Source of the DNA: Jejuia pallidilutea
GTDB lineage: Bacteria > Bacteroidota > Bacteroidia > Flavobacteriales > Flavobacteriaceae
Assembly: GCF_002973595.1 (NCBI RefSeq)
Contig: NZ_PVEO01000012.1
Coordinates: forward strand, 37,713-101,712
Reading direction: 5' to 3'
DNA length: 64,000 bases
Shown: positions 29,031-39,684 of the stretch, one piece after another
Layout of the letters: each line of letters opens with the position of its first letter
How positions within the stretch are numbered: position 1 is the first letter of the stretch
Notes under the pieces: generated by a model
What the model was told of the DNA's origin: nothing
Databases searched by the model: none
Seen by the model: the letters and a program-made list of their open reading frames with translations, nothing else
Program-made: the position numbers and the translations under genes

Positions 29031-29090
29031 ATTGTAATTTATTTGAATTAGTCAATACCAAAAATCTAAATAAAAAGTTAATAAAACAAT
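29031..29090 (-). promoter_or_regulatory. Conserved promoter/leader of susC copy 1
   Basis: On the minus strand it reads ATTGTTTTATTAACTTTTTA, then TTTAGATTTTTGGTATTGAC and TAATTCAAATAAATT before the ATG. A TTG is followed after 18 bases by TAGATTTT, close to the Bacteroidota consensus. The match with 23974-24032 continues through the transcribed leader. Confidence 0.5.
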
Positions 29091-29147
29091 TAATAATGGT
29101 TAAAACTTATAGTTTTGGCTAAAAAACTGAGAATAATTCAATAATTT

Positions 29148-30842
29148 CTAAAAATTAGCTATTAAACTTAAATGAATCTTAGAATTTGATAACTTGAATG
29201 TTTGATTCTCATTTTTGCCATTAGCGTAGTTGAATTTTAATATTCCAGAATTGGTAAGAATTCCAAAACCAAAGCCAAATCCAAAAAGTTTTTCTTTGGT
29301 TTCTAAAGACTTATTTTCAAAATACGCAAAGTCTGTTATGGAGTGTATGTATATAGAATTGCTTATGCGGTACCTGTATTCGGCATTTAAAACACCAAAA
29401 AGGGATGCGAATAAACTGTTTTCTTCAAAGCCTCTTATAGAATTGATACCACCAAAGCGTAAAAGTTCGTTTTCAAAATAATTGTCAGAGCTTAGGTTTG
29501 AAACATCAATATTCGCATAAATGCTATTTTTTTCGTTAAGTTTAAAATTATTGAAAGCATTAAGCGTAATTAAAGATTGGTTTGTTTTGATATTGGAGGA
29601 TGTTCTGTTACCAAAATTAGATTCTAAAAAAAAGTTTGATTTAATAGGAAACAAAACATCGTAAAATTGAGGTTTTAAATAATGGTACGATATTGCAAAG
29701 TAATTTGAGTTGTAATCTTGAAGCGCAACCACGGTATTCTCAGAGCGTAAGTTGTTAGACTCTATACTGGAAATACCGACTGAAACTTTATGTAAGGGGT
29801 TAATTTGGTAATTTATTTTTGCTTTTTGGTCAATAGTTGTAAAAGAGGAATCTTTCTTAAATATTCTCAAGTTTAAATCAATCCCAACAGGAGAGTTAAA
29901 TATGAAGGGTAGGCTTAAAGTGGCATCAAAAGTGTCTTGGTCGTTTTCATCGCTTTTGTAAAGCAAGCTAAATGTTTCGCCATAATTTAAATTGTTTATA
30001 AGTCTTAAGTTTAAAAAACCATCAAATTCTAATTTATTGGTTTCGTCGTTAGTGCCAAAGCCCAAAAAGCCATCAAATGTGTTGCTTTTAGATTTTTCTA
30101 CATATATATATAATGATGTAGAGTCTTTTTGAAACAAAACTTCAGGAGGCTTTACTTGTTTAGCAAACCTTAAGTTATTGAGTTGTTCGGTTTTCTTTTC
30201 AATAGTAGACAAATTAAATGTTTGTGATGTTTTTAGTTTTAGATAGTGCTTTAAATAAGATTTAGGAAACTTATTGTAGCCTACAATTTTAATATCATCA
30301 ATAGTCCTTCTTGTTTTGTTAGATAAAACTAACAAATCAGCTTTCAGGTTAACGCTATCTTTCTTCTTAATATTCGAGAGTTTTAATTTAGAAAAAGGCT
30401 TCCCTTCGTTTGCGAGTTTAGAGTTTAAAATGTCCAGTGCAGATTTAACATTGGCAATATTCGTAACAAAATAGTTTTTGGTAACCTTTTTTGATATAGA
30501 CTCTAAAAAAGATGTATTTACATCTTGGTAGTTGTAGTATATATATATGGTATTAAATTTTTGTTTTAAATGTAGTTTTGCTGAGAAAACAGAATCGTTG
30601 GACTTTTTTATGTTAATAAGCCTGTTTTCTATAAAGCCTAGAGTGTTCAAATAATTTCTTAGCGAATCTATTTCGTTTTTTACAGATAAGTAATTATTAT
30701 GTGTTTTAGAGTAACCAATAGCATCAATTGTTTTAGTTTCGTCAATCGTTTTTCCGGTTATTTTTAGGTGTAAATTTTGGGCATGACTTTCCGAAAAAAA
30801 AAGCATACACATAAAAACAACAAAAAAATAAGGCTTACACAC
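29148..30842 (-). CDS. Omp85/BamA-TamA-like outer membrane protein
   Basis: This 564-residue protein has a signal peptide (ending ESHAQ), POTRA-like alpha/beta repeats through about residue 250 (for example RTIDDIKIVGYNKFPKSYLKHYLKLK), and a C-terminal surface-antigen barrel. The Omp85 hallmark loop RFGGINSIRGFEEN, corresponding to the VRGF/Y motif, is present, and the chain ends in Phe. Omp85 proteins insert or translocate outer-membrane proteins or lipids. This one is shorter than BamA, so it is better described as a TamA- or accessory-type member. It is divergent from rpsL. Confidence 0.8.
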   Translation of the reverse strand: MCKPYFFVVFMCMLFFSESHAQNLHLKITGKTIDETKTIDAIGYSKTHNNYLSVKNEIDSLRNYLNTLGFIENRLINIKKSNDSVFSAKLHLKQKFNTIYIYYNYQDVNTSFLESISKKVTKNYFVTNIANVKSALDILNSKLANEGKPFSKLKLSNIKKKDSVNLKADLLVLSNKTRRTIDDIKIVGYNKFPKSYLKHYLKLKTSQTFNLSTIEKKTEQLNNLRFAKQVKPPEVLFQKDSTSLYIYVEKSKSNTFDGFLGFGTNDETNKLEFDGFLNLRLINNLNYGETFSLLYKSDENDQDTFDATLSLPFIFNSPVGIDLNLRIFKKDSSFTTIDQKAKINYQINPLHKVSVGISSIESNNLRSENTVVALQDYNSNYFAISYHYLKPQFYDVLFPIKSNFFLESNFGNRTSSNIKTNQSLITLNAFNNFKLNEKNSIYANIDVSNLSSDNYFENELLRFGGINSIRGFEENSLFASLFGVLNAEYRYRISNSIYIHSITDFAYFENKSLETKEKLFGFGFGFGILTNSGILKFNYANGKNENQTFKLSNSKIHLSLIANF

Positions 30843-31002
30843 AAGTAAAATTTTCTAAATTCAATTAAAGTTTGGGTTTCAATGGTTTAGTTCTATGGCT
30901 TTTACTGCCCGTCTTTAAGCTGTAAAACTAAAGGAAAAAGAACACATATAATATGTTGTAAAAATTTTATTTTAAAAAGTATTCAAAATTAATGAATTAG
31001 GA

Positions 31003-31033
31003 TTTGAATAATTAATTTTAATTTCTACCTTTG
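31003..31033 (+). promoter_or_regulatory. Promoter of the ribosomal superoperon
   Basis: TTTG at 31003-31006 and TACCTTTG at 31026-31033 are separated by 19 bases. This is a full match to the Bacteroidota housekeeping promoter (TTTG, N19, TAnnTTTG). Transcription should begin near 31040, at a small hairpin (CCTCT 31038-31042, AGAGG 31047-31051). The rpsL start follows at 31077. Confidence 0.85.
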
Positions 31034-31076
31034 CAGCCCTCTAAATAGAGGTTAATATAATTTTATAGTAAAATAT

Positions 31077-31451
31077 ATGCCAACAATTTCACAATTAGTA
31101 AGAAAAGGAAGAGCCAAAATAACCAAGAAGAGTAAATCGGCTGCTTTAGATTCTTGTCCGCAAAGACGTGGTGTATGTACTCGTGTTTATACAACAACAC
31201 CAAAAAAACCTAACTCAGCAATGCGTAAGGTGGCAAGGGTGCGTTTAACAAACGGTAACGAGGTTAATGCATACATTGGTGGTGAAGGACACAATTTACA
31301 AGAGCACTCGATAGTATTGGTTAGAGGTGGAAGGGTAAAAGATTTGCCAGGTGTTAGATATCACGTTGTTCGTGGGGCTTTAGATACAGCAGGTGTTGCT
31401 GGAAGAACCCAACGTAGATCTAAGTACGGTGCTAAACGCCCTAAAAAGTAA
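31077..31451 (+). CDS. rpsL: 30S ribosomal protein S12
   Basis: The 124-residue sequence has the S12 motifs [18 protein letters not shown] and [16 protein letters not shown]12 lies at the decoding centre. The lysines in KKPNSA and before the LPGVRYH loop are those found in streptomycin-sensitive strains. It is the first gene of the superoperon, and rpsG follows 20 bases downstream. Confidence 0.98.
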   Translation: MPTISQLVRKGRAKITKKSKSAALDSCPQRRGVCTRVYTTTPKKPNSAMRKVARVRLTNGNEVNAYIGGEGHNLQEHSIVLVRGGRVKDLPGVRYHVVRGALDTAGVAGRTQRRSKYGAKRPKK

Positions 31452-31471
31452 TTAAACTTTAAGAAGAAGAC

Positions 31472-31948
31472 ATGAGAAAAAGAGCAGCGAAAAAAAGACC
31501 ACTTTTACCAGATCCAAGATTTAACGATCAATTGGTGACACGTTTTGTAAATAACATGATGTGGGATGGTAAAAAGTCTGTAGCCTTCAAAGTATTCTAT
31601 GATGCTATTGATATTGTAGAATCTAAAAAGACTGACGAAGAAAAATCTGGTTTAGAAATTTGGAAAGATGCCCTGTCTAATGTGATGCCGCACGTAGAAG
31701 TACGTAGTCGTCGTGTAGGAGGAGCAACATTCCAGATACCTATGCAAATACGTCCAGATCGTAAAATTTCAACCGCCATGAAATGGTTAATTGGTTATGC
31801 AAGAAAGCGTAATGAAAAATCTATGGCACAACGTTTAGCTTCTGAGATTTTGGCAGCAGCCAAAGAAGAAGGGGCGGCGGTTAAGAAAAGAGTAGATACT
31901 CATAAAATGGCAGAAGCAAACAAGGCATTCTCTCACTTTAGATTTTAA
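31472..31948 (+). CDS. rpsG: 30S ribosomal protein S7
   Basis: The 158-residue protein starts [17 protein letters not shown] and contains [15 protein letters not shown] and the [11 protein letters not shown] segment of S7. S7 organises the head of the small subunit by binding the 3' domain of 16S rRNA. It lies between rpsL and fusA, with only 3 bases before fusA. Confidence 0.98.
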   Translation: MRKRAAKKRPLLPDPRFNDQLVTRFVNNMMWDGKKSVAFKVFYDAIDIVESKKTDEEKSGLEIWKDALSNVMPHVEVRSRRVGGATFQIPMQIRPDRKISTAMKWLIGYARKRNEKSMAQRLASEILAAAKEEGAAVKKRVDTHKMAEANKAFSHFRF

Positions 31949-31951
31949 GAC

Positions 31952-34078
31952 ATGGCAAGAGATTTAAAATTCACTAGAAATATAGGTATTGCTGCACATA
32001 TTGATGCAGGAAAAACAACAACTACAGAACGTGTTCTTTATTACACAGGTGTATCTCACAAAATTGGTGAGGTACATGATGGTGCTGCAACAATGGACTG
32101 GATGGAGCAAGAGCAAGAAAGAGGTATTACTATTACTTCTGCTGCAACAACTTGTACTTGGAAGTTTCCACTAGAAAATGCACAACCAACACCTGAAACT
32201 AAAGATTATCATTTCAATATAATTGACACACCGGGTCACGTTGATTTTACCGTTGAGGTAAATCGTTCATTACGTGTGCTAGATGGTTTAGTGTTTTTGT
32301 TTAGTGCGGTTGATGGCGTTGAGCCACAATCTGAGACAAACTGGAGACTTGCCGACAACTACAAAGTGCCACGTATTGGTTTCGTTAATAAAATGGACCG
32401 CCAAGGCTCTAACTTTTTAGGTGTTTGTCAACAAGTAAAAGACATGCTTAAGTCTAACGCTGTCCCAATTGTTTTAAACATTGGTGATGAGGCAGACTTT
32501 AAAGGAATTATCGATTTGGTTAAAAACCGTGCTATTGTATGGCATGACGAAACTCAAGGGGCGACCTTTGACGTGATTGATATTCCAGAAGATATGAAAG
32601 AAGAAGCGCGTAAGTATCGAGCACTTTTAATAGAAGAAGTTGCGACTTACGATGAGAACCTTTTAGAGAAATTCATGGAAGATGAAGACTCTATTACAGA
32701 AGAGGAAGTGCATGCTGCACTTAGAGCTGCTGTAATGGATATGGCAATTATTCCTATGATTTGTGGTTCTGCTTTTAAGAATAAAGGAGTACAGTTTTTA
32801 TTAGATGCTGTTTGTCGTTATTTACCATCTCCATTAGATAGAGATAATATTGTTGGGGTAAATCCAGAAACAGGAGAAAAAGCAGTGCGTAAACCAAGCG
32901 CAACTGAGCCATTCTCTGCCTTAGCATTTAAGATTGCTACAGACCCTTTTGTTGGTCGTTTAGCTTTCTTTAGAGCGTATTCAGGAAGATTGGATGCTGG
33001 TTCTTACATATTGAACAACCGTTCGGGTAAAAAAGAACGTATTTCTCGTATCTACCAAATGCACTCAAATAAGCAAAACGCTATCGATTTTATCGAGGCA
33101 GGTGATATTGGAGCAGCAGTAGGATTTAAAGATATAAAGACAGGTGATACCATGTCTGATGAAAAACATCCTATAGTTTTAGAATCTATGGATTTCCCAG
33201 ACCCTGTAATTGGTATAGCCGTGGAGCCAAAGACCAAAGCAGATGTTGATAAATTAGGTATGGCATTAGCTAAGTTATCTGAAGAAGATCCAACATTTAC
33301 TGCTAGAACTGATGAGGCTTCAGGTCAAACTATCATTTCAGGAATGGGTGAGCTTCACTTAGATATTATTGTGGATCGCTTACGTCGTGAGTTTAAGGTT
33401 GAAGTTAATCAAGGTCAACCACAAGTAGAGTACAAAGAAGCTATTACGCAACGTGCTGAACATAGAGAGGTTTATAAGAAACAATCTGGTGGACGTGGTA
33501 AATTTGCTGACATTGTATTTACGTTAGAGCCTGCTGAAGAAGGTAAAACAGGATTAGAGTTTGTATCTGAGATTAAAGGAGGAAACGTACCTAAAGAATT
33601 TATCCCTTCAGTTGAAAAAGGATTTAAAATGGCTATGGTTAACGGTCCTTTAGCGGGTTATGAAGTTGATGCGATGAAAGTAACCTTAACTGATGGGTCT
33701 TACCATGATGTGGATTCAGATCAATTATCGTTCGAATTAGCTGCAAAACTTGGATTTAAGAATGCTGCAAAAGCTGCTAAGGCTGTAATTATGGAACCAA
33801 TAATGAAGCTTGAGGTAATTACACCTGAAGAAAACATGGGTGACATTGTAGGTGACTTAAATAGAAGAAGAGGTCAAGTAAGCGACATGGGCGATAGAGC
33901 TGGTGCAAAAACTGTAAAAGCTACTGTACCATTATCTGAAATGTTCGGATATGTTACTACACTAAGAACATTGTCCTCAGGTCGTGCTACATCAACAATG
34001 GAATTTTCACACTATGCTGAAACCCCTTCTAATATTTCAGAAGAGGTAATTAAGGCAGCTAAAGGCGTTGAAGCTTAA
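31952..34078 (+). CDS. fusA: Translation elongation factor G
   Basis: This 708-residue GTPase has the P loop [19 protein letters not shown], switch [14 protein letters not shown], and NKMD, the guanine-specificity motif. Domains II to V follow, ending [19 protein letters not shown] translocates tRNA and mRNA on the ribosome. It follows rpsG by 3 bases. tuf, which often follows fusA in other bacteria, is absent here. Confidence 0.98.
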   Translation: MARDLKFTRNIGIAAHIDAGKTTTTERVLYYTGVSHKIGEVHDGAATMDWMEQEQERGITITSAATTCTWKFPLENAQPTPETKDYHFNIIDTPGHVDFTVEVNRSLRVLDGLVFLFSAVDGVEPQSETNWRLADNYKVPRIGFVNKMDRQGSNFLGVCQQVKDMLKSNAVPIVLNIGDEADFKGIIDLVKNRAIVWHDETQGATFDVIDIPEDMKEEARKYRALLIEEVATYDENLLEKFMEDEDSITEEEVHAALRAAVMDMAIIPMICGSAFKNKGVQFLLDAVCRYLPSPLDRDNIVGVNPETGEKAVRKPSATEPFSALAFKIATDPFVGRLAFFRAYSGRLDAGSYILNNRSGKKERISRIYQMHSNKQNAIDFIEAGDIGAAVGFKDIKTGDTMSDEKHPIVLESMDFPDPVIGIAVEPKTKADVDKLGMALAKLSEEDPTFTARTDEASGQTIISGMGELHLDIIVDRLRREFKVEVNQGQPQVEYKEAITQRAEHREVYKKQSGGRGKFADIVFTLEPAEEGKTGLEFVSEIKGGNVPKEFIPSVEKGFKMAMVNGPLAGYEVDAMKVTLTDGSYHDVDSDQLSFELAAKLGFKNAAKAAKAVIMEPIMKLEVITPEENMGDIVGDLNRRRGQVSDMGDRAGAKTVKATVPLSEMFGYVTTLRTLSSGRATSTMEFSHYAETPSNISEEVIKAAKGVEA

Positions 34079-34089
34079 AATTTAAGAAA

Positions 34090-34395
34090 ATGAGTCAAAA
34101 AATCAGAATAAAACTTAAGTCTTACGATCACAATTTAGTAGATAAATCTGCTGACAAGATTGTAAAAACAGTAAAAAGTACTGGAGCTGTAGTAACGGGA
34201 CCAATTCCATTACCAACGCACAAGAAAATTTTCACTGTACTACGTTCTCCACACGTAAACAAGAAATCAAGAGAGCAGTTTCAATTATCATCTTACAAGA
34301 GGTTATTGGATATTTACTCTTCTTCATCAAAAACTATTGATGCATTGATGAAACTTGAGTTACCAAGTGGTGTAGAAGTAGAGATTAAGGTGTAA
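34090..34395 (+). CDS. rpsJ: 30S ribosomal protein S10
   Basis: The 101-residue protein starts [21 protein letters not shown] and contains [28 protein letters not shown], the standard S10 signature. S10 is a head protein and in many bacteria joins NusA/NusB/NusE antitermination. It follows fusA by 11 bases and is separated from rplC by 193 bases that hold a terminator-like hairpin. Confidence 0.98.
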   Translation: MSQKIRIKLKSYDHNLVDKSADKIVKTVKSTGAVVTGPIPLPTHKKIFTVLRSPHVNKKSREQFQLSSYKRLLDIYSSSSKTIDALMKLELPSGVEVEIKV

Positions 34396-34473
34396 TTCGA
34401 AATTCAGAATTCTGAATTCAGAATTATAAAACATGTCCCACCGATGCGGTCGCGGGAAAAACGGAAAAAATAC

Positions 34474-34512
34474 ATTTCAGGGACGAAACGTATTTTGTCC
34501 CTGAAATTTTTT
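34474..34512 (+). terminator. Internal terminator/attenuator between rpsJ and rplC
   Basis: A perfect 11-bp stem, ATTTCAGGGAC at 34474-34484 with GTCCCTGAAAT at 34497-34507, is followed by a T-run (34507-34512). This looks like a standard rho-independent terminator inside the operon. It could act as an attenuator that divides the S10 operon. Confidence 0.8.
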
Positions 34513-34588
34513 AAATAAGTAAATAATTATTAATAAGATTAGAGGTTTAGAGTAATCAAAAACCAACAATCGTAAATCGTAAATTAAA

Positions 34589-35206
34589 ATGTCTGGGTTA
34601 ATTGGAAAAAAAATCGGTATGACCAGCATTTTCGATGAAAACGGGAAAAATATTCCTTGTACAGTAATCGAAGCTGGACCATGTATCGTTACCCAAGTCA
34701 GAACCGAAGAAGTAGATGGCTATAAAGCTGTTCAATTAGGTTTCGATGACGCGACAGAAAAAAGCGCAACTAAAGCAGACTTAGGTCATGCCAAAAAAGC
34801 GGGTACTTCTGTAAAGCGAAAAATCGTTGAATTTAAAGGTTTTGATGAGGAGTACAAATTAGGAGATGCAATTACTGTTGAACACTTCAGCGAAGGAGAA
34901 TTTGTTGATATAGCAGGAACATCTAAAGGTAAAGGATTTCAAGGTGTTGTAAAACGTCACGGGTTTGGTGGTGTAGGTCAAGCTACACACGGTCAACATA
35001 ACCGTTTAAGAGCACCTGGTTCTATTGGAGCTGCATCTTATCCTGCAAGAGTATTCAAAGGCATGAAAATGGCCGGAAGAATGGGTGGAGAAAAAGTGAA
35101 AGTTCAAAATTTAAGAGTTTTAAAAGTAGTTGCTGAAAAGAATCTGCTTGTTGTTAAAGGTTGTGTACCTGGACACAAAAACGCTTATGTAATTATTAGA
35201 AAATAA
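34589..35206 (+). CDS. rplC: 50S ribosomal protein L3
   Basis: The 205-residue protein has [18 protein letters not shown] at its N terminus and the L3 signature with [18 protein letters not shown], reaching toward the peptidyl-transferase centre. L3 initiates 50S assembly. Its stop overlaps the rplD start by one base, which suggests coupling. About 80 bases of leader lie between the upstream terminator and this gene. Confidence 0.98.
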   Translation: MSGLIGKKIGMTSIFDENGKNIPCTVIEAGPCIVTQVRTEEVDGYKAVQLGFDDATEKSATKADLGHAKKAGTSVKRKIVEFKGFDEEYKLGDAITVEHFSEGEFVDIAGTSKGKGFQGVVKRHGFGGVGQATHGQHNRLRAPGSIGAASYPARVFKGMKMAGRMGGEKVKVQNLRVLKVVAEKNLLVVKGCVPGHKNAYVIIRK

Positions 35207-35835
35207 TGAAAGTAGCAGTTTTAGATATAAACGGAAAAGACACAGGTAGAAAGGCAGACCTTTCTAAAGATGTGTTTGCTATTGAGCCTAATAATCATGC
35301 GGTGTACTTGGATGTTAAACAGTATTTAGCAAACCAAAGACAAGGTACTCATAAATCTAAGGAAAGAGCTGAGATAGCTGGAAGTACACGCAAAATTAAA
35401 AAGCAAAAAGGAACTGGTACCGCAAGAGCAGGTAGTATTAAATCTGGTGTTTTTAAAGGTGGAGGTCGTATGTTCGGTCCAAGACCTAGAAATTATAGTT
35501 TTAAACTTAATAAAAACTTAAAGCGTTTAGCCCGTAAGTCTGCATTAAGTATCAAAGCAGGTGAGCAATCAATTACAGTTATAGAAGACTTTAGTTTTGA
35601 TGCTCCAAAAACTAAAAATTTCACAGCAGTTTTAAAGGCTTTAGAACTAGAAAACAAAAAATCCTTGTTTGTGTTGGGTGGGTCAAATAATAACGTATAT
35701 TTGTCATCGCGCAATTTAAAAGGTTCTGAAGTCATAACTTCTTCAGAATTAAACACTTATAAGATTTTAAACGCGAATCAAATAGTGCTTTTAGAAGGTG
35801 CTTTAGAAGGAATTGAAACAAACTTAAGTAAATAA
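35206..35835 (+). CDS. rplD: 50S ribosomal protein L4
   Basis: The 209-residue protein has the extended loop (KIKKQKGTGTARAGSIKSG and GGRMFGPRPRNYSFKLNK) that lines the peptide exit tunnel. In some bacteria L4 represses its own operon. It overlaps rplC by one base, and rplW follows by 7 bases. Confidence 0.98.
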   Translation: MKVAVLDINGKDTGRKADLSKDVFAIEPNNHAVYLDVKQYLANQRQGTHKSKERAEIAGSTRKIKKQKGTGTARAGSIKSGVFKGGGRMFGPRPRNYSFKLNKNLKRLARKSALSIKAGEQSITVIEDFSFDAPKTKNFTAVLKALELENKKSLFVLGGSNNNVYLSSRNLKGSEVITSSELNTYKILNANQIVLLEGALEGIETNLSK

Positions 35836-35842
35836 GAAACAG

Positions 35843-36133
35843 ATGAATATCTTAATTAAACCTATAATCACAGAAAAAGCGACAGCAGATAGCGAGTTGA
35901 GAAACTGCTATACTTTCGCAGTGAACACAAAGGCGAACAAGGTAGAAATTAAAAAAGCAGTTGAAGCTGCTTACGGTGTTTCTGTTGAAAAAGTTCGTAC
36001 TATAAATGTCCGTCCAGATCGTAGTACCAAGTATACAAAAACTGGTATTCAACATGGTAAAACAAATGCTGTTAAAAAAGCAATTGTACAACTGGCGGAA
36101 GGTGAGATGATTGATTTATATGCTAATATGTAA
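35843..36133 (+). CDS. rplW: 50S ribosomal protein L23
   Basis: The 96-residue protein has the L23 pattern [16 protein letters not shown] and [21 protein letters not shown]23 sits at the tunnel exit and docks trigger factor and SRP. It is in the normal S10 position between rplD and rplB. Confidence 0.97.
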   Translation: MNILIKPIITEKATADSELRNCYTFAVNTKANKVEIKKAVEAAYGVSVEKVRTINVRPDRSTKYTKTGIQHGKTNAVKKAIVQLAEGEMIDLYANM

Positions 36134-36138
36134 TTAGA

Positions 36139-36966
36139 ATGTCAGTAAGAAAATTAAAACCAATCACACCAGGACAGCGATTTAGAGTAGTAAATGGGTA
36201 TGACGCCATTACTACTGATAAGCCGGAGAAGAGTTTATTAGCTCCGAAAAAACGTTCAGGTGGTAGAAACAGTCAAGGAAAAATGACCATGCGCTACATA
36301 GGCGGAGGTCATAAGAAGAAGTATCGTCTTGTAGACTTTAAAAGAGACAAAGCTGGAATTCCTGCCGAAGTTAAAACTATAGAGTACGATCCAAACAGAA
36401 CAGCTTTTATTGCCTTATTGAATTATCAAGACAGTGAAAAAAGATACATTATCGCTCAGAACGGTTTACAAGTAGGGCAAAATGTGGTTTCAGGTAAAGC
36501 AGGTGTTGCTCCAGAGATTGGCAATGCAATGCCATTAAGCGAAATTCCTCTAGGTACCATTATCTCTTGTGTAGAATTACGCCCAGGCCAAGGTGCTGTT
36601 ATGGCACGTAGTGCTGGTGCTTTTGCTCAGTTAATGGCAAGAGACGGTAAGTTTGCTACTGTAAAATTACCATCAGGAGAAACGCGTTTAGTGTTAACTA
36701 CTTGTATGGCAACAATAGGTGTTGTTTCTAACTCCGATCACCAATTAATAGTAGGTGGTAAAGCGGGTAGAACAAGATGGTTAGGAAGAAGACCACGTAC
36801 AAACCCTGTTAGAATGAACCCTGTAGATCACCCAATGGGTGGTGGTGAAGGTCGTGCTTCAGGTGGACACCCACGTTCTAGAAATGGTATACCTGCTAAA
36901 GGTTATAGAACCCGTTCTAAAACAAAAGCGAGTAATAAATATATTGTAGAACGTAGAAAGAAATAA
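36139..36966 (+). CDS. rplB: 50S ribosomal protein L2
   Basis: The 275-residue protein shows the L2 signature [19 protein letters not shown], including the His required near the peptidyl-transferase centre. Length is normal. It begins 5 bases after rplW, and rpsS follows after 3 bases. Confidence 0.98.
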   Translation: MSVRKLKPITPGQRFRVVNGYDAITTDKPEKSLLAPKKRSGGRNSQGKMTMRYIGGGHKKKYRLVDFKRDKAGIPAEVKTIEYDPNRTAFIALLNYQDSEKRYIIAQNGLQVGQNVVSGKAGVAPEIGNAMPLSEIPLGTIISCVELRPGQGAVMARSAGAFAQLMARDGKFATVKLPSGETRLVLTTCMATIGVVSNSDHQLIVGGKAGRTRWLGRRPRTNPVRMNPVDHPMGGGEGRASGGHPRSRNGIPAKGYRTRSKTKASNKYIVERRKK

Positions 36967-36969
36967 GAC

Positions 36970-37248
36970 ATGGCAAGATCATTAAAAAAAGGACCTTACG
37001 TTCATTATAAATTAGAAAGAAAAGTTGCTGCAAATGTAGAGAACAACAAAAAAACTGTAATCAAAACTTGGTCTAGGGCCAGTATGATTACCCCAGATTT
37101 TGTTGGACAAACCATAGCAGTACACAATGGCCGTCAATTCGTTCCAGTTTATGTAACTGAAAACATGGTAGGTCATAAATTAGGAGAATTTTCACCAACA
37201 CGTTCATTCCGTGGGCATGCAGGTGCAAAAAATAAAGGTAAAAAGTAG
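36970..37248 (+). CDS. rpsS: 30S ribosomal protein S19
   Basis: The 92-residue protein begins [19 protein letters not shown] and has [22 protein letters not shown], the S19 signature. S19 forms the S13-S19 head complex. It is tightly packed between rplB and rplV. Confidence 0.98.
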   Translation: MARSLKKGPYVHYKLERKVAANVENNKKTVIKTWSRASMITPDFVGQTIAVHNGRQFVPVYVTENMVGHKLGEFSPTRSFRGHAGAKNKGKK

Positions 37249-37254
37249 TAAGCT

Positions 37255-37662
37255 ATGGGAAGTCGTAAAAAACAAATGGCAGACGCTATTAAGGAAGCAA
37301 AAAAACACGTTGCTTTTGCTAAACTTAATAACTGTCCTACGTCACCGAGAAAAATGCGTTTAGTAGCCGATTTAGTAAGAGGCGAAAAAGTAGAAAAAGC
37401 ACTTAATATCTTAAAATTCAACAATAAAGAAGCATCCGGTCGTTTAGAAAAGCTATTGCTATCAGCTATCGCTAATTGGCAAGCAAAGAATGAGGATGCT
37501 GATGTTGAAACTGCAGAATTATTTGTTAAAGAGATTAGAGTTGATGGTGGATCTATGTTAAAAAGATTACGTCCAGCACCTCAAGGTCGCGCGCACAGAA
37601 TTAGAAAACGCTCTAACCACGTAACACTAGTGGTAGGTGCTAATAATAACACACAAAGCTAA
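37255..37662 (+). CDS. rplV: 50S ribosomal protein L22
   Basis: The 135-residue protein has the L22 core ([23 protein letters not shown]) and the tunnel loop [19 protein letters not shown] with the family pattern. L22 lines the peptide tunnel next to L4. Neighbours rpsS and rpsC are in the standard order. Confidence 0.97.
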   Translation: MGSRKKQMADAIKEAKKHVAFAKLNNCPTSPRKMRLVADLVRGEKVEKALNILKFNNKEASGRLEKLLLSAIANWQAKNEDADVETAELFVKEIRVDGGSMLKRLRPAPQGRAHRIRKRSNHVTLVVGANNNTQS

Positions 37663-37671
37663 GATAGAGGT

Positions 37672-38385
37672 ATGGGACAAAAAACAAATCCAATCGGAAA
37701 TCGCTTAGGAATTATCAGAGGATGGGAATCTAACTGGTACGGAGGAAACGATTATGGTGACAAGCTAGCCGAAGACGATAAAATTAGAAAGTACGTTCAC
37801 GCACGTTTATCTAAAGCAAGTGTTAGTAGAGTAATTATTGAGAGAACTCTTAAGCTTGTAACCGTTACTATCACTACTGCAAGACCTGGTATTATTATCG
37901 GGAAAGGTGGACAAGAGGTAGACAAGTTGAAAGAAGAGCTTAAAAAAATTACTGGAAAAGAAGTTCAGATAAATATCTTTGAAATTAAAAGACCTGAACT
38001 AGATGCATTTTTAGTAGCATCAAGTATTGCGCGTCAAATAGAGAACCGCATCTCTTACCGTCGTGCAATAAAAATGGCTATTGCTGCTACAATGCGTATG
38101 AATGCTGAAGGAATTAAAATTCAAATTAGTGGTCGTTTAAATGGTGCTGAAATGGCACGAAGTGAGCACTACAAAGAAGGACGTATTCCTTTATCAACTT
38201 TTAGAGCCGATATTGACTATGCTTTAGTAGAAGCACACACTACTTATGGTAGATTAGGTGTTAAAGTATGGATCATGAAAGGTGAAGTATATGGTAAAAG
38301 AGAGCTTTCTCCTCTTGTTGGATTGTCTAAGAAGCAAGGAAAAGGTGGACGTGGTGGAAATAAAGGACCTCGTCGTAGAAAGTAA
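37672..38385 (+). CDS. rpsC: 30S ribosomal protein S3
   Basis: The 237-residue protein has a KH domain ([17 protein letters not shown]) and the S3 C-terminal domain ([32 protein letters not shown]). S3 is part of the mRNA entry channel. The C-terminal tail is Lys/Arg-rich. rplP follows by 20 bases. Confidence 0.98.
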   Translation: MGQKTNPIGNRLGIIRGWESNWYGGNDYGDKLAEDDKIRKYVHARLSKASVSRVIIERTLKLVTVTITTARPGIIIGKGGQEVDKLKEELKKITGKEVQINIFEIKRPELDAFLVASSIARQIENRISYRRAIKMAIAATMRMNAEGIKIQISGRLNGAEMARSEHYKEGRIPLSTFRADIDYALVEAHTTYGRLGVKVWIMKGEVYGKRELSPLVGLSKKQGKGGRGGNKGPRRRK

Positions 38386-38405
38386 TTTTTTAAAGTAAGA
38401 GAAAA

Positions 38406-38825
38406 ATGTTACAGCCAAAAAGAACAAAATTTCGTAAACAGCAAAAAGGGCGCATGAAAGGTAATGCCGGAAGAGGGCATCAACTTTCAAGTGGTACTTT
38501 TGGTATAAAATCACTAGACTCGAATTTTTTAACATCGCGTCAAATAGAAGCTGCACGTATTGCTGCTACCCGTTACATGAAAAGAGAAGGACAACTTTGG
38601 ATAAAAATATTTCCAGACAAGCCTATCACAAAAAAGCCTCTTGAAGTACGTATGGGTAAAGGTAAAGGTGCTGTAGAATATTGGGCAGCCGTTGTTAAAC
38701 CAGGTCGTGTTTTATTTGAAGTTGGAGGTGTACCTCTAGACGTTGCAAAAGAAGCATTGCGCTTAGCAGCTCAAAAACTACCAGTAAAAACTAAGTTTAT
38801 AATTGCTAGAGATTACGAAGCATAA
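38406..38825 (+). CDS. rplP: 50S ribosomal protein L16
   Basis: The 139-residue protein begins [19 protein letters not shown] and has the [20 protein letters not shown] motif of L16, near the A-site of the large subunit. It is in the standard order rpsC-rplP-rpmC. Confidence 0.98.
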   Translation: MLQPKRTKFRKQQKGRMKGNAGRGHQLSSGTFGIKSLDSNFLTSRQIEAARIAATRYMKREGQLWIKIFPDKPITKKPLEVRMGKGKGAVEYWAAVVKPGRVLFEVGGVPLDVAKEALRLAAQKLPVKTKFIIARDYEA

Positions 38826-38837
38826 TAATTTAAGATG

Positions 38838-39029
38838 ATGAAACAATCAGAAATTAAAGAATTATCTGTAGCTGAGTTACAAGAAAAACTTAGTGAAACT
38901 AAAAAGAGTTATTCAGACCTTAAATTGTCTCATGCAATATCTCCTTTAGAAAACCCAATTCAGTTACGTTCATTAAGAAGAACCGTGGCTAGAATTGCAA
39001 CGGAATTAACTAAAAGAGAATTACAATAA
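38838..39029 (+). CDS. rpmC: 50S ribosomal protein L29
   Basis: The ATG at 38838 (with another ATG directly before it at 38835) gives 63 residues starting [18 protein letters not shown], with the L29 coiled pair. L29 lies at the tunnel exit beside L23. It is in its usual position before rpsQ. Confidence 0.95.
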   Translation: MKQSEIKELSVAELQEKLSETKKSYSDLKLSHAISPLENPIQLRSLRRTVARIATELTKRELQ

Positions 39030-39040
39030 TTCTGCTGAAT

Positions 39041-39298
39041 ATGGAAACAAGAAATTTAAGAAAAGAACGTATAGGAGTTGTTACAAGTAACAAGATGCAG
39101 AAATCTATTGTGGTTTCTGAGGTGAAAAAAGTAAAACACCCTATGTATGGTAAGTTCGTGTTAAAAACAAAAAAATATGTTGCGCACGACGAAAAAAACG
39201 ACTGCAACGAAGGTGATACTGTTAGAATCATGGAAACAAGACCTATGAGTAAATCTAAATGTTGGAGATTAGTTGAAATAATTGAAAGAGCTAAATAA
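39041..39298 (+). CDS. rpsQ: 30S ribosomal protein S17
   Basis: The 85-residue protein has the OB-fold S17 sequence ([19 protein letters not shown] and [19 protein letters not shown]). It binds 16S rRNA in the body of the 30S subunit. rplN starts 2 bases after its stop. Confidence 0.97.
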   Translation: METRNLRKERIGVVTSNKMQKSIVVSEVKKVKHPMYGKFVLKTKKYVAHDEKNDCNEGDTVRIMETRPMSKSKCWRLVEIIERAK

Positions 39299-39300
39299 TT

Positions 39301-39669
39301 ATGGTACAACAAGAATCAAGATTAAAAGTAGCTGATAACACCGGTGCTAAGGAGGTTTTAACAATCCGAGTACTAGGTGGTACTAAGAGAAGATATGCTT
39401 CTGTTGGAGACAAAATTGTTGTTTCCGTAAAAGACGCTACACCTAATGGAAACATAAAAAAAGGTGCGGTATCTACAGCAGTTGTTGTTCGTACTACTAA
39501 AGAAGTAAGACGTCCTGATGGATCTTATATAAGATTTGATGATAATGCTTGTGTGCTATTAAACCCAACGGGTGAAATGAGAGGTACACGTGTATTTGGA
39601 CCTGTTGCTAGAGAACTTCGTGACAAACAGTTTATGAAGATTGTATCATTAGCACCAGAAGTGCTTTAA
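39301..39669 (+). CDS. rplN: 50S ribosomal protein L14
   Basis: The 122-residue protein starts [20 protein letters not shown] and has the L14 signature [13 protein letters not shown]14 forms an intersubunit bridge and is a binding site for silencing factor RsfS. This is the first gene of the spc-type block. Confidence 0.98.
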   Translation: MVQQESRLKVADNTGAKEVLTIRVLGGTKRRYASVGDKIVVSVKDATPNGNIKKGAVSTAVVVRTTKEVRRPDGSYIRFDDNACVLLNPTGEMRGTRVFGPVARELRDKQFMKIVSLAPEVL

Positions 39670-39684
39670 TACAGAAATATTAAG

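Noticed and set aside
34396..34473. Possible small gene in the rpsJ-rplC spacer
   Set aside because: No frame of useful length is open and the region is self-complementary and repeat-like.
38254..38556. 100-codon antisense frame across rpsC and rplP
   Set aside because: It is opposite to strongly conserved ribosomal genes and lacks any family features.
39010..39312. 100-codon antisense frame opposite rpsQ
   Set aside because: It is a shadow of the well-supported rpsQ gene on the other strand.
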